From Verrucomicrobiales bacterium (GTDB lineage Bacteria; Verrucomicrobiota; Verrucomicrobiia; Verrucomicrobiales; Verrucomicrobiaceae): 28,328 bases of DNA. A program made the position numbers and the translations under genes. The stretch is taken from NCBI GenBank assembly GCA_003506995.1, contig DNXB01000441.1:1-28328 (forward strand), given 5' to 3'. The notes below the pieces were generated by a model. The model searched no databases. It saw only the letters and a list, made by a program, of their open reading frames with translations, and was not told where the DNA came from. Shown here one piece after another: positions 1 to 7,955 of the stretch. Numbering within the stretch: position 1 is the first letter of the stretch; every line of letters begins with the position of its first letter.

Positions 1-447
1 TATGCCAGCGGCGGCAAACTCAACTGGGACGGCCACAGCGATCTCCGGGCGCAGTACGACGTGCATGCCTCCATCCTCGATCAACCCGCCGCCGCCTTGA
101 TCCGCGATCTCAAGCAGCGCGGCCTGCTTCAAGACACGCTCGTCGTGTGGTGTACCGAGTTTGGGCGGATGCCCTTCTTCCAAAAAGGCGCGAAGGGCCG
201 CGATCACAATCCCGACGGCTTCACCTGCTGGATGACCGGCGCGGGCGTCAAACCCGGTGTCAGCACCGGCGAGTGCGATGAACTCGGCCAGAAAGCCGTG
301 AAGGACATTCATCCGCTCTACGACTTCAACGCCACCATCCTCCACCTCCTCGGCCTCGATCACGAGCGCCTCACCTTCGAGCACAACGGCTTCCAACGCC
401 GCCTCACGAACGTGGAAGGCCATGTGATCAAGGCGATGCTGGTGTGA
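1..447 (+). CDS. DUF1501 family protein, C-terminal part (gene starts before the window)
   Basis: The frame is open from base 1 to a TGA at 445-447, so about 148 C-terminal residues are visible and the true start lies upstream. The segments LVVWCTEFGRMP, GRDHNPDGFTCWMTGAGVK and HPLYDFNATILHLLGLDHERL are the typical C-terminal signature of DUF1501 proteins (alkaline-phosphatase/sulfatase-like fold). These are secreted proteins of unknown reaction, very abundant in Planctomycetes and Verrucomicrobia and usually encoded beside DUF1553/DUF1549 cytochrome-like proteins; such a partner would be upstream. The stop codon abuts the stop of the convergent channel gene with no spacer. Family assignment is firm; function is unknown. 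Confidence 0.9.
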   Translation, partial: YASGGKLNWDGHSDLRAQYDVHASILDQPAAALIRDLKQRGLLQDTLVVWCTEFGRMPFFQKGAKGRDHNPDGFTCWMTGAGVKPGVSTGECDELGQKAVKDIHPLYDFNATILHLLGLDHERLTFEHNGFQRRLTNVEGHVIKAMLV

Positions 448-2169
448 TCACCTGCGGCGTTTCTTGGCCGGATTCACGTTGGGTTGGAAGATTCTGAGGA
501 ACTGATCCTCGGCGGCAATGGTGCCGATGAGGAACATGCGGCCGGTGGCGGGCAGTTGGTAATCCGCCGGCGGATTGACCACACGGCGGCCCTGGTCTTC
601 CACCGCGATCACGGTGCAGCCGGTGAGCGAGCGCAGGTCCAGGTCGAACAGCTTGCGCCCGGCCATGGCGGCGGGAATGGCGACGGGAAAGACGTTCACG
701 CCCTCCGCCAGCAGCAGGTGCTCGGCGCCGCGCAGCACATTGAGAATCGTGTTCGCGCCCATGGAGGCGTAGGACAGCACCAGATCGGCCCCGGCGCGCA
801 GCAGCGTGGACACGTTGCGGTCCAGCGTGCTGCGCGTGAGAATCTGCCAGTTGCTGCGCAGGCGGCGGAAGAAAATGGTCAGCGCCACATTGGTGTCATC
901 ATCATGCGTGGTGATGATGAGGGTGGTGGCGGAGCGCGCGGCGGCCAGCTTGAGCACCTCCATCTCCGTGGCGTCGCCGATCACGGCCTCGGGGATGGAT
1001 TTGACGAGTTCGGCCGTTTTTTCGATGATCGTGGTGGTGCAGATGTCGAGCTCGCGCAGCGCACGGTAGGTGGCGCGTCCGACCTTGCCGCCGCCGATGA
1101 TCAGCACGCGCGGCTTCTCGGTCGCCGTTGTCGAGAAGGTGGCGTTGAAGCGGTCCAACTGCTCCCGCGTGCCGGCCACGACGAACAACGTTTGATCCGT
1201 GATCGGCTGCCGCGCCTCGGCGGGCTCCAGCGCGCCGTGATTCCAGGTGCCGATGACGCTGATGCCGGTGCGCGTGCGGATCTGGCTGGAGGCCAGCGTG
1301 CCGCCCACCAGCGGCGTGCCCGCCGCCGCCGCCTCGGCGATGAGCAGGCCGTCGAGATTGCCGATCACATGCGCGTCGGAGTCGCGAATGCTCACGCGCC
1401 GGGCCAGCGTGCTGCCCATCATTTCCTCCAGCCGCAGCACCTGCGTGGCGCCGGCCAGCTCCAAAACATCGCGTGAGGCATTGCTCTGCGCCGAGGCCAC
1501 GATGGGCAGATGCGGCGCCAGCTCACGCGCGGTGAAGGTCACGCTCGCGTTCACCATGTCGCCACGCGTGGTGACGAGCATCGCCGCCTGCTCGATGCGC
1601 ATTTTGCGATACGTTTCCGGGTCGTCCAGATCCCCCACGGCCGCGCGGATGCCGCGTTCATCGAGCGCCAGCGCCTCCGCCACGGTGGGGCACAGCACCA
1701 TGTAGGAATGACCGTATTTCTCCAGCATCGGGATCAGCGTGGAGGCCACGGCATCGTAACAGGTCAGCAACACATGATCCCGCGTGTCCTTCGGCAGCTC
1801 ACGCGGCGCTTTGGCCATCGCCTGGGCGCGCATCCACGGCGCGTAGAAAAACTCGATGAAGGTGAAGGGCAGCAGCACCAGCAGGAAGATGACCCCGGTC
1901 ACCAGCACCACGATGGAAAACAGCCGCCCCAGATCCCCGGCGAAGGTGATGTCACCAAAGCCGAGCGTGGTCATGACCGTGAAGGTCCAGTAAAAGCCGG
2001 TCATCCACGAGTGCTGCTGGCCCTCCATCAGCATCAGCACATGAAACAGCACGCTGAACGCGGTGATCAGGCCGAACAAGACCAGCAGCAGATTCAGCAG
2101 CGCCTTCAGATTGGCGCGGCTGGCACGATCCTGCATGATCGAGGCGAGGACGGAGATGAGACCCTTCAT
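448..2169 (-). CDS. Potassium channel protein with one pore domain and two RCK (TrkA) units
   Basis: This is a 573-residue inner-membrane K+ channel. Two hydrophobic helices (about residues 23-48 and 82-108) flank a pore loop with selectivity filter TTLGFGD (67-73), a GFGD variant of GYGD. The cytoplasmic part has two RCK/TrkA-N plus TrkA-C units. The second has a standard dinucleotide-binding loop (VLIIGGGKVGRA), while the first reads LLTCYDAVASTL and lacks the Gly-rich motif, so it may not bind nucleotide. I chose the ATG at 2169 (MKGLIS), because the frame upstream to 2229 has no membrane-protein character. It is divergent from the sulfatase across 92 bases. Likely role is ligand-gated K+ flux; the ligand cannot be read from sequence. 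Confidence 0.88.
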   Translation of the reverse strand: MKGLISVLASIMQDRASRANLKALLNLLLVLFGLITAFSVLFHVLMLMEGQQHSWMTGFYWTFTVMTTLGFGDITFAGDLGRLFSIVVLVTGVIFLLVLLPFTFIEFFYAPWMRAQAMAKAPRELPKDTRDHVLLTCYDAVASTLIPMLEKYGHSYMVLCPTVAEALALDERGIRAAVGDLDDPETYRKMRIEQAAMLVTTRGDMVNASVTFTARELAPHLPIVASAQSNASRDVLELAGATQVLRLEEMMGSTLARRVSIRDSDAHVIGNLDGLLIAEAAAAGTPLVGGTLASSQIRTRTGISVIGTWNHGALEPAEARQPITDQTLFVVAGTREQLDRFNATFSTTATEKPRVLIIGGGKVGRATYRALRELDICTTTIIEKTAELVKSIPEAVIGDATEMEVLKLAAARSATTLIITTHDDDTNVALTIFFRRLRSNWQILTRSTLDRNVSTLLRAGADLVLSYASMGANTILNVLRGAEHLLLAEGVNVFPVAIPAAMAGRKLFDLDLRSLTGCTVIAVEDQGRRVVNPPADYQLPATGRMFLIGTIAAEDQFLRIFQPNVNPAKKRRR

Positions 2170-2261
2170 GTGAGCCGCACACTGTGCCGCATTCAGGCTT
2201 GTGCAATTCCTTGCGTGCAGATCGCGCAAGTCGGCACACCTCAGGTCGTTACAACGGAATC

Positions 2262-3539
2262 ATGAAACCCGTCTGGTTCATACTTTCGTCATTCCTCATT
2301 TTACATTCGTCATTCTCGGCTCCGCCGAGCGTCATCCTCATCAACTGCGACGACCTCGGCTATGGCGATCTCGCGTGCTACGGAGCCAAGGACATCCGCA
2401 CGCCACATCTCGACCGCATGGCGGCGGAGGGCACGCGCTTCACGGACTTCTCAGTGACCTCGGCGCTTTGCACGCCCTCACGCGCGGCCTTGATGACGGG
2501 CAAATATCCGGGGCGTGTCGGCCTGGCGACGGGTGTGCTTCGTCCTGATGCACAAACCGGCCTCGCAGGCAGCGAAACGACCCTCGCAGAGGTTTTCAAA
2601 GCGGCAGGCCATGTCACAGGCTGCATCGGCAAATGGCATCTCGGATTCGTCAAAGGCATGCGGCCCATGGATCAAGGCTTCGACAGCTACTACGGCGTCC
2701 TGCACAACCTCGACCACTTCGAGACGGTTATCTTTGAAAAGGAAGGCGGCATGCCGGTGCTGCGTGGCGACGTCGTCGAAAAACGGCCCGCCGTGCCCGC
2801 CGAGATGACCGGCCTCTACACCGCCGAGGCGCTGAAATTCATCGAGGCCAATCGCGAAAAGCCCTTCTTTCTCTATCTCGGCCACGCCATGCCGCATCTG
2901 CCTTTCGACGCGTCACCGAAGTTCAAAGGCAGGTCGCAGCGCGGCCTCTACGGAGATGTCGTCGAAGAAATCGACGACAGCACCGGCCAGATCCTCGACA
3001 AACTCAGCTCCCTCGGCCTCGCGGAGAAAACGCTCGTCATTTTCACCAGCGACAACGGCCCCGAGCGCAAAACACCCGGCACCGCCGCACCGCTCAGTGG
3101 CACGAAGCACACCGTCTATGAGGGCGGCCTGCGCGTGCCTTGCATCATGTGGTGGCCGGGCAAAGTGCCCGCGAGTCGCGTCTGCACGGAATTCGTGAGC
3201 ACGCTCGACCTGCTGCCCACCTTCGCCCGCCTCGTCGAAACCACACCACCCGCGAATCTTGACGGCCTTGACCAGCTTGACCTCCTCCTCGATCCCCAGG
3301 CCAAATCCCGCCGCACCACGCTCTACTCCCTCTACGGCCTCAACCTGAAGCGCCTCGAATCCATGCGCGAAGGCCGCTGGAAACTGCATTTGAGTCCGAA
3401 ACCGCAGCTTTTCGACCTTCAGGCCGATGTGAGTGAAACGACGGACGTTTCCACGCAACACCCTGAGATCGTCCAAAAGCTCACCGAAGCCGCGCAGGTC
3501 ATCCAACGTCGAGCTTCGCGCTCCAGAGAATTCCGTTGA
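2262..3539 (+). CDS. Secreted sulfatase (formylglycine, Cys type)
   Basis: A 425-residue sulfatase of the alkaline-phosphatase superfamily that hydrolyses sulfate esters in the periplasm or outside the cell. A signal peptide covers roughly residues 1-20 and is followed by the metal-binding pair D30-D31. The maturation motif is C70-T-P-S-R74, where Cys would become formylglycine, then LMTGKYPGR. GKWHLG, FTSDNGPE and the GTKHTVYEGGLRVP segment are further family signatures. The ATG at 2262 starts the signal peptide; an in-frame upstream extension to 2184 looks non-coding. The last residues (after QVIQ) are read antisense through the ThuA relic, so the C-terminus looks clipped. The substrate is unknown, most likely a sulfated polysaccharide. 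Confidence 0.92.
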   Translation: MKPVWFILSSFLILHSSFSAPPSVILINCDDLGYGDLACYGAKDIRTPHLDRMAAEGTRFTDFSVTSALCTPSRAALMTGKYPGRVGLATGVLRPDAQTGLAGSETTLAEVFKAAGHVTGCIGKWHLGFVKGMRPMDQGFDSYYGVLHNLDHFETVIFEKEGGMPVLRGDVVEKRPAVPAEMTGLYTAEALKFIEANREKPFFLYLGHAMPHLPFDASPKFKGRSQRGLYGDVVEEIDDSTGQILDKLSSLGLAEKTLVIFTSDNGPERKTPGTAAPLSGTKHTVYEGGLRVPCIMWWPGKVPASRVCTEFVSTLDLLPTFARLVETTPPANLDGLDQLDLLLDPQAKSRRTTLYSLYGLNLKRLESMREGRWKLHLSPKPQLFDLQADVSETTDVSTQHPEIVQKLTEAAQVIQRRASRSREFR

Positions 3540-3810
3540 GCAGCAGGCGGCGTTGATTGGCCTCGGCCCAGTTCGCGTGAAGGTCGCAGCCGGTGAAGCC
3601 GAAGCTGCGTCCGCCATCAAGACGCTCGTAGCTTCACGCCACGGTTTCAGCGCGGCCTGCGTTCGCTTGGGCGGCATCGCTTTTGCGGCTGCTGTCGGGC
3701 ATGGGGCATTGCAGCAGATGTGTGACGCCTTTCTCCGCAAAGTGGAGCTTGTAGAGCCAGCCGTCCTTGAGCAGCGGGAGAAGCAGGGACAAGAAGCGGG
3801 ACAAGATTTT
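3499..3810 (-). pseudogene. Relic of a ThuA-like (trehalose-utilisation domain) protein, C-terminal part
   Basis: On the minus strand one frame reads LLKDGWLYKLHFAEKGVTHL, then QCPMPDSSRKSDAAQ, ETVA, a TGA stop at 3634-3636, then SYERLDGGRSFGFTGCDLH and NQRRLLLNGILWSAKLDV before a final stop at 3499-3501. This resembles, from memory, the C-terminal end of ThuA-like proteins of Planctomycetes/Verrucomicrobia, where AW(A/S)YERPDGGRxFGFTG and NGILWAA segments are common. The in-frame TGA sits where Trp (TGG) is expected, so one base change explains it. The N-terminal two thirds are missing: the frame meets another stop at 3811-3813 and the next gene begins at 3909. I call it a broken remnant. 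The family call rests on motif memory, not a search. Confidence 0.65.
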
Positions 3811-3908
3811 TCAGCGTGACGGGTTGGAGGGCGCAACACAAGACGAAAAGCCGGATGACGCTTTTGCAGCGCATCCAAATCGCTCCGGCGGTGTTGCAGC
3901 GTCTCACC

Positions 3909-5012
3909 ATGAAGACCATCGCCCTCCTGCCCACCTTGGCCGCGCTCTTGATAAGCGCGGTTTCGTTGTTTAGCCAGACCACGGAGACGCCCATCGACTG
4001 GGACAAGGCCAAGCAGCTCTTCCAACGCGAGCAGCGTGGCGAAAAACTGGCCGAGGCAGACCAAAAATACCTCGACCGCGCCAAGGAGCTGCGTCGCAAA
4101 GGCGGCAACCGGCCCGCTGGAGGAGCCGCAGGCCAGCGCAAGGCTCCCGAATCGCTCAAGCCGCTCACCGACATGACCTCCGATGAAACGTATGAAGGCG
4201 AAGACGGCGGCCTCTATGGCAAAGGCAGCAACGAACCGCCCGAAGCGCTCCAGAAAGCCGCCGCCGATGCGCTCGCGCAGATCAAACCGCTCGATGCCGA
4301 GGGCAAACCGTCCGACAACGGCAAGATCGTGCTCGTTTCCATCAGCATGTCGAACGCCACGCAGGAGTTTTCGTTCTTCAAACAGATCGCCGACAAAGAC
4401 CCGCGCAAATCGGACAAGCTGACCATCGTCGATTGCGCACAGGGCGGCCAGGCGATGGCGGAGTGGGTTCCTGCCGACGGCGGCCCGTGGCGCGAGGCGA
4501 TGAACCGGCTCGAACGCGCAGGCGTCAGCCCCGAACAGGTGCAGGTGGCGTGGATCAAGCTCGCCAACAAAGGCCCCACCGGCTCCATGAGCGATCACCT
4601 GGCCAAACTTGAGGCCGACACCACCACCGTGCTGCACAACGCCAGGAAGCGTTTCCCGAACCTGCGCATCGCCTACCTCGGCAGCCGCATCTGGGCCGGC
4701 AATGCCAGCGGCGGCCTCAATCCCGAGCCGTATGCCTATGAAAGCGCCTTCGCCGCGCGCCATCTCATCCAGAAGCAGTTGAGCGGAGACGAGTCGCTCG
4801 CCTCCGCCAAGTCACCGCTGCTCCTCTGGGGCCCGTATCTCTGGGCCGAAGGCGAGAAGGGCCGCAAGCTCGATGATTTGAAGTACGTCAAAGACGACTT
4901 CTCCGGCGACGGCGTGCATCCCAGCAACAGCGGCCGTGAAAAAGTGGCGAAGCAGTTGCTGGAGTTCTTTGCCACGAGTCCGCTCGCGAAGGGGTGGTTT
5001 GCGGGCAAATAG
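3909..5012 (+). CDS. Secreted SGNH/GDSL-like protein of unknown function
   Basis: A 367-residue protein with an N-terminal signal peptide (MKTIALLPTLAALLISAVSLFSQ) and a charged linker. The core carries LVSISMSNATQEF near residue 145, a region similar to block I of SGNH hydrolases, and DGVHPSNSGREKV near the C-terminus with D334-x-x-H337, the usual Asp/His pair of GDSL esterases. The segments VQVAWIKLANKGP, LRIAYLGSRIW, NPEPYAYESAF and LLLWGPYLWAEG are conserved in a group of uncharacterised secreted PVC proteins I recognise. The start at 3909 is chosen because it begins the signal peptide; the frame to 3816 is upstream noise. Whether it is a hydrolase is inference. Confidence 0.75.
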   Translation: MKTIALLPTLAALLISAVSLFSQTTETPIDWDKAKQLFQREQRGEKLAEADQKYLDRAKELRRKGGNRPAGGAAGQRKAPESLKPLTDMTSDETYEGEDGGLYGKGSNEPPEALQKAAADALAQIKPLDAEGKPSDNGKIVLVSISMSNATQEFSFFKQIADKDPRKSDKLTIVDCAQGGQAMAEWVPADGGPWREAMNRLERAGVSPEQVQVAWIKLANKGPTGSMSDHLAKLEADTTTVLHNARKRFPNLRIAYLGSRIWAGNASGGLNPEPYAYESAFAARHLIQKQLSGDESLASAKSPLLLWGPYLWAEGEKGRKLDDLKYVKDDFSGDGVHPSNSGREKVAKQLLEFFATSPLAKGWFAGK

Positions 5013-5027
5013 GTGTCATGTTGAACC

Positions 5028-5498
5028 ATGACTTTAAAACACATCCGCTACACAGACCTCAACTCACGGCAGCGTGAGATATACAACTTCCAAAAAGTCG
5101 CCGCCATCTTGGCTGATTACGGCTTTAATTGCATCAAGCTGGCGGATGACTGGCAGGGAGCAGATTTTCTAGCCTACCACATCGACGGCAACAACACCTT
5201 GAAGGTTCAGTTGAAGGGACGGTTGAACATCGAGAAAAAATATAGGGGAAAAAACCTCTTCATGGCATTCCCATGCAAGGATTCGTGGTATCTCATTGAG
5301 CATGATCTATTGGTCGATCTGATCGAAAAAAACGCCAACTGGCTCAACACCTTATCCTGGAAAGACCGTGGCATCTACAACTCAGCCGCGCCGAGCAGAC
5401 ATCTTTTGAAAGCATTGGAAAATTACAGATTAGAGGCGCTCCCTTATCCAGACAGCCAAACTGCATCCTTGGTTGAAACCGTGCTACCCACTGATTAG
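5028..5498 (+). CDS. Conserved hypothetical protein, PD-(D/E)XK nuclease-like fold
   Basis: A 156-residue cytoplasmic protein. It has LNSRQREIYNFQKVAAILADYG, then GAD46FLAYH and V60-Q61-L62-K63, matching the D...(E/Q)xK spacing of PD-(D/E)XK nuclease folds. The pattern DWQGADFLAYHIDGNNTLKV followed by QLKGR recurs in small stand-alone proteins of many bacteria that I recognise but that have no assigned role. There is no partner methylase or helicase nearby. The gene is visibly richer in A and T than its neighbours, which suggests recent acquisition. Its stop TAG is followed at once by a REP-like palindrome. Nuclease activity is inference, and the Gln in place of Glu needs caution. Confidence 0.7.
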   Translation: MTLKHIRYTDLNSRQREIYNFQKVAAILADYGFNCIKLADDWQGADFLAYHIDGNNTLKVQLKGRLNIEKKYRGKNLFMAFPCKDSWYLIEHDLLVDLIEKNANWLNTLSWKDRGIYNSAAPSRHLLKALENYRLEALPYPDSQTASLVETVLPTD

Positions 5499-5555
5499 CC
5501 GAAGGCAATTCCGATTCCGAGTCGGCAGCGTCGCGGAATCGGAATTCCGCGCTAC
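5495..5555. repeat. REP/REPIN-like palindromic element between convergent genes
   Basis: Two inverted copies of AATTCCGATTCCG lie at 5507-5519 (plus) and 5534-5546 (minus) with a 14-base spacer. The right copy, read on the minus strand, is GTAG (5552-5555) followed directly by the hairpin CGCGGAAT-TCCG-ATTCCGCG (5532-5551). A GTAG tetranucleotide next to a short palindrome is the hallmark of REP elements mobilised by RAYT transposases. The left copy is more degraded and starts TTAG, whose TAG is the stop of the upstream gene. No T-run follows, so it is not a standard intrinsic terminator. No RAYT gene is in the window. Confidence 0.65.
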
Positions 5556-5592
5556 AGCGCCGCTCGCAAGCACTGGAGTGTGAGAAATCTAC

Positions 5593-6699
5593 TCACTCCT
5601 CAGCCTCTGCGGCCGGCGCGGCTTTCGACGAGCCTTTCTCGGCGGCAGCGCCTTTCTCGGCCTGCCTGGCTTTCACGGCGGCCTCGATCTCGGCATAGAC
5701 GGTGGTGTCGTTGCGGAGGACTTCCTTGGCGGCATCACGGCCCTGGGCGAGCTGGGTGCCTTTGTAGCTGATCCAGGAGCCGCGTTTTTGCAGAATCTCG
5801 AAGTCCATCGCGAGATCAAGCAGGGAACCGACATTCGAGATGCCCTCGTTGTACATGATGTCGAACTCGGCCTCGGTGTAGGGCGGCGCGAGCTTGTTTT
5901 TGACCACTTTCACTTTGGTGCGGTTGCCGGTGACGGTGCCGTCGGTTGTTTTGATGGCACCGATGCGGCGGATGTCCACGCGCACGCTGGCGTAGAACTT
6001 GAGCGCCTTGCCGCCAGGGGTGGTTTCGGGGTTGCCGAACATGACGCCGATCTTTTCACGAATCTGGTTGGTGAAGATGCAGCAGGTGCGCGCCTTGGCG
6101 ATGATGGCGGTGAGTTTGCGCAAGGCGGCGCTCATCAGACGTGCCTGGGCGCCGACGGTGGAGTCGCCGATCTCGCCTTCCAATTCCTGCCGTGTCACCA
6201 GCGCGGCCACGGAGTCGATGACGATGACATCGAGCGCGTTGGAGCGGACGAGCGTTTCGCAGATGCGCAGGGCTTCCTCACCGGAGCTGGGCTGCGAGAC
6301 GAGCAGCTCGTCCATTTTGACACCAAGACGGCGGGCATAGGCAGGATCAAGCGCATGCTCCACGTCGATGAAGGCCGCGAGACCGCCGGTCTTCTGCGCC
6401 TGGGCGATGACGGTGAGGGTGAGGGTCGTTTTACCCGAGGATTCCGGGCCATAGACCTCCACCACACGTCCGCGAGGGAAACCTCCGGTGCCGAGCGCCT
6501 GGTCGATCAGGAGATTGCCGGTGGGGATGACGCTGATGTCAGACTTCAAGCCTTCGCCGCCCATGCGCAGGATGGCGCCTTCGCCGTAGTCTTTTTGGAT
6601 CTGCTGAATGGCGAGATCGAGGTTGCGGCCGCGGGCTTCGGCGAGCTTGTCGGTCTTCGGGGTCGCTTCGGCGGATTCTTTGGAAGGGGAGCGGGCCAT
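5593..6699 (-). CDS. recA: Recombinase RecA
   Basis: The DNA-dependent ATPase of homologous recombination and co-protease for LexA. It has 368 residues. Walker A is GPESSGKT (84-91), Walker B is in LDVIVIDSVAAL (about 146-157), loop L1 lies around QARLMSAALRKLT and L2 is GNPETTPGGKALKFYASVR (about 212-230). The C-terminal tail is Ala/Lys/Glu rich and acidic at its end, as usual. I chose the ATG at 6699 (MARSPSKES); the frame open to 6789 crosses the operator and promoter region. No Shine-Dalgarno sequence is apparent. A LexA-type palindrome lies 32 bases upstream of the start, so SOS control is likely. It is monocistronic as far as seen. Confidence 0.98.
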   Translation of the reverse strand: MARSPSKESAEATPKTDKLAEARGRNLDLAIQQIQKDYGEGAILRMGGEGLKSDISVIPTGNLLIDQALGTGGFPRGRVVEVYGPESSGKTTLTLTVIAQAQKTGGLAAFIDVEHALDPAYARRLGVKMDELLVSQPSSGEEALRICETLVRSNALDVIVIDSVAALVTRQELEGEIGDSTVGAQARLMSAALRKLTAIIAKARTCCIFTNQIREKIGVMFGNPETTPGGKALKFYASVRVDIRRIGAIKTTDGTVTGNRTKVKVVKNKLAPPYTEAEFDIMYNEGISNVGSLLDLAMDFEILQKRGSWISYKGTQLAQGRDAAKEVLRNDTTVYAEIEAAVKARQAEKGAAAEKGSSKAAPAAEAEE

Positions 6700-6730
6700 G
6701 GTCGTGAGTGGGTGCGGTGGTGAATAAAAG

Positions 6731-6746
6731 CTGTTCGGTCGAACAG
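6731..6746. promoter_or_regulatory. LexA operator (SOS box) of recA
   Basis: CTGTTCGGTCGAACAG is a near-perfect palindrome with the form TGTTC-N4-GAACA, centred about 39 bases upstream of the recA ATG. I recall this as the LexA-binding motif described for Verrucomicrobia. Its position and recA context make it a good operator; lexA itself is not in the window. Confidence 0.82.
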
Positions 6747-6828
6747 AAAGCGCATTCAAGACGGGCCGTAAAGCACTTTCACCCGCCAACGGGGATTTAT
6801 TTCACCAGACCGGTCAAACCGGCCCGAA

Positions 6829-7824
6829 TCAAAGGGCTTCGAGCTGCTCCAGCATGCCGCCGTAATAACCGCTCATCATGCTGATGATGCGATACGACAC
6901 ATAGAGCACCACAATGCCATAGCCGATCTTCGGCAGCCACTGCGCCGCCCGTTGCACGGCGTCGTTGGCCTCAATGGTTTCGGCGGCGGCCCAGCGGTTC
7001 ATCTCATGGTCCAAGGTGCCCGCCTCCTCCGCTGTGGAGACACCATGCACGAAGACGATGGGAAAGCCATGCACGTCCGCCATCGCCCCGGCGATGGTTT
7101 CACCGGCGGCGATGCGCTGCGCCGCATCCTTCGAGGCGCGTCGCAGCAGACCGCTGTGCGAGGCCGCCCCGGCCAGTTGCATGCACTCCGTCATCCGCAT
7201 CGAGGCCAGCAGGCAAGCATGAAACACCTGCGCGAACCGCGCCAGCGCCCAATGCCGCCGCACACCGCCGATGAGCGGGATGCGCCCCAGCCATTCATCC
7301 ATCACCGCCGACTCCGCCCCACGCCGCGAGAGCCAGCGCCACAGCAAAAACGACGAGAGCAAAATGAGCCAGAGCACGGCCAGCGGCATGAAAACACCTC
7401 GCAACGGGAGGTTCTGTCCCTCCATCGACGCCGTCACCAGCGCCGGCAGTTCCGGCAGCACGATGCCGAGGTGCGCGAGCACCATGGGATACATCACCGC
7501 GCCCAGCGCCTGCCGCATGGCCACGTCCCATGCCTCAAAATAACGCGCCAGATGGCTGAACGCGTCGCTGAGCCGCCCGCTGCGCTCCCCGGCCTCGATC
7601 AAGGCCAGCTCCAGCGTGCCGGTGAACACCTCGCAGTGCGTCCGCAGCGACTCGGTGATCCCCTTCCCCTCGCCAAGGCCGCGTTGCAAGCCGAGCAGCC
7701 AGGTCTGACGCGCATGCGAGGGCCGTTGGTTGAGCAGCAGTTGGATCGAGCGGTCCAGATGAAAGTCCGCCCCCACCAGCTTGGCCAGTTCGCGGTAGAG
7801 CAGCGCTTTTTGGGAGAGTTTCAT
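6829..7824 (-). CDS. Type II secretion system F family protein (GspF/PilC-like)
   Basis: A 331-residue polytopic inner-membrane protein of the GspF/PilC family, the platform that couples the assembly ATPase to pseudopilus or pilus growth. Both T2SSF repeats are recognisable: the first around residues 10-110 (ELAKLVGADFHLDRSI ... IEAGERSGRLSDAFSHLARY), the second around 205-300 (FAQVFHACLLASMRM ... VSTAEEAGTLDHEMNRWA). Hydrophobic segments lie near 110-130, 155-174 and 300-318. It is shorter than typical PilC (about 400). No gspE, gspG or pilin neighbour is present, so it stands alone and its system is unclear. It is codirectional with recA, with the gap of about 130 bases to recA carrying the SOS box. 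Confidence 0.85.
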   Translation of the reverse strand: MKLSQKALLYRELAKLVGADFHLDRSIQLLLNQRPSHARQTWLLGLQRGLGEGKGITESLRTHCEVFTGTLELALIEAGERSGRLSDAFSHLARYFEAWDVAMRQALGAVMYPMVLAHLGIVLPELPALVTASMEGQNLPLRGVFMPLAVLWLILLSSFLLWRWLSRRGAESAVMDEWLGRIPLIGGVRRHWALARFAQVFHACLLASMRMTECMQLAGAASHSGLLRRASKDAAQRIAAGETIAGAMADVHGFPIVFVHGVSTAEEAGTLDHEMNRWAAAETIEANDAVQRAAQWLPKIGYGIVVLYVSYRIISMMSGYYGGMLEQLEAL

Positions 7825-7955
7825 CGTCTGCGGCAGAGTAACCCCGGCCCGTTCGAGGCGGCGAGCACAAAATCATGCCGTCTGCCATCCGGTGCGCCGC
7901 GACACTGGGCAACTCATGTGTTGCCAAAAAACGGGCGGCAGGCTAAGTACTTCCC

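Noticed and set aside
441..452. TGATCA palindrome formed by the two convergent stop codons at 445-450
   Set aside because: A neat zero-spacer tail-to-tail junction, but convergent TGA codons give this palindrome by necessity. No hairpin or T-run is present.
484..1476. Long plus-strand open frame (330 codons)
   Set aside because: It is the reverse strand of the potassium channel gene. Its composition (many Gly, His, Arg and Gln) is typical of antisense frames in GC-rich DNA and it shows no motifs.
2913..4763. Long minus-strand open frame (616 codons) across sulfatase, relic and SGNH gene
   Set aside because: No family motifs, and it is antisense to two clear genes with signal peptides. The ThuA-like relic is in a different minus frame.
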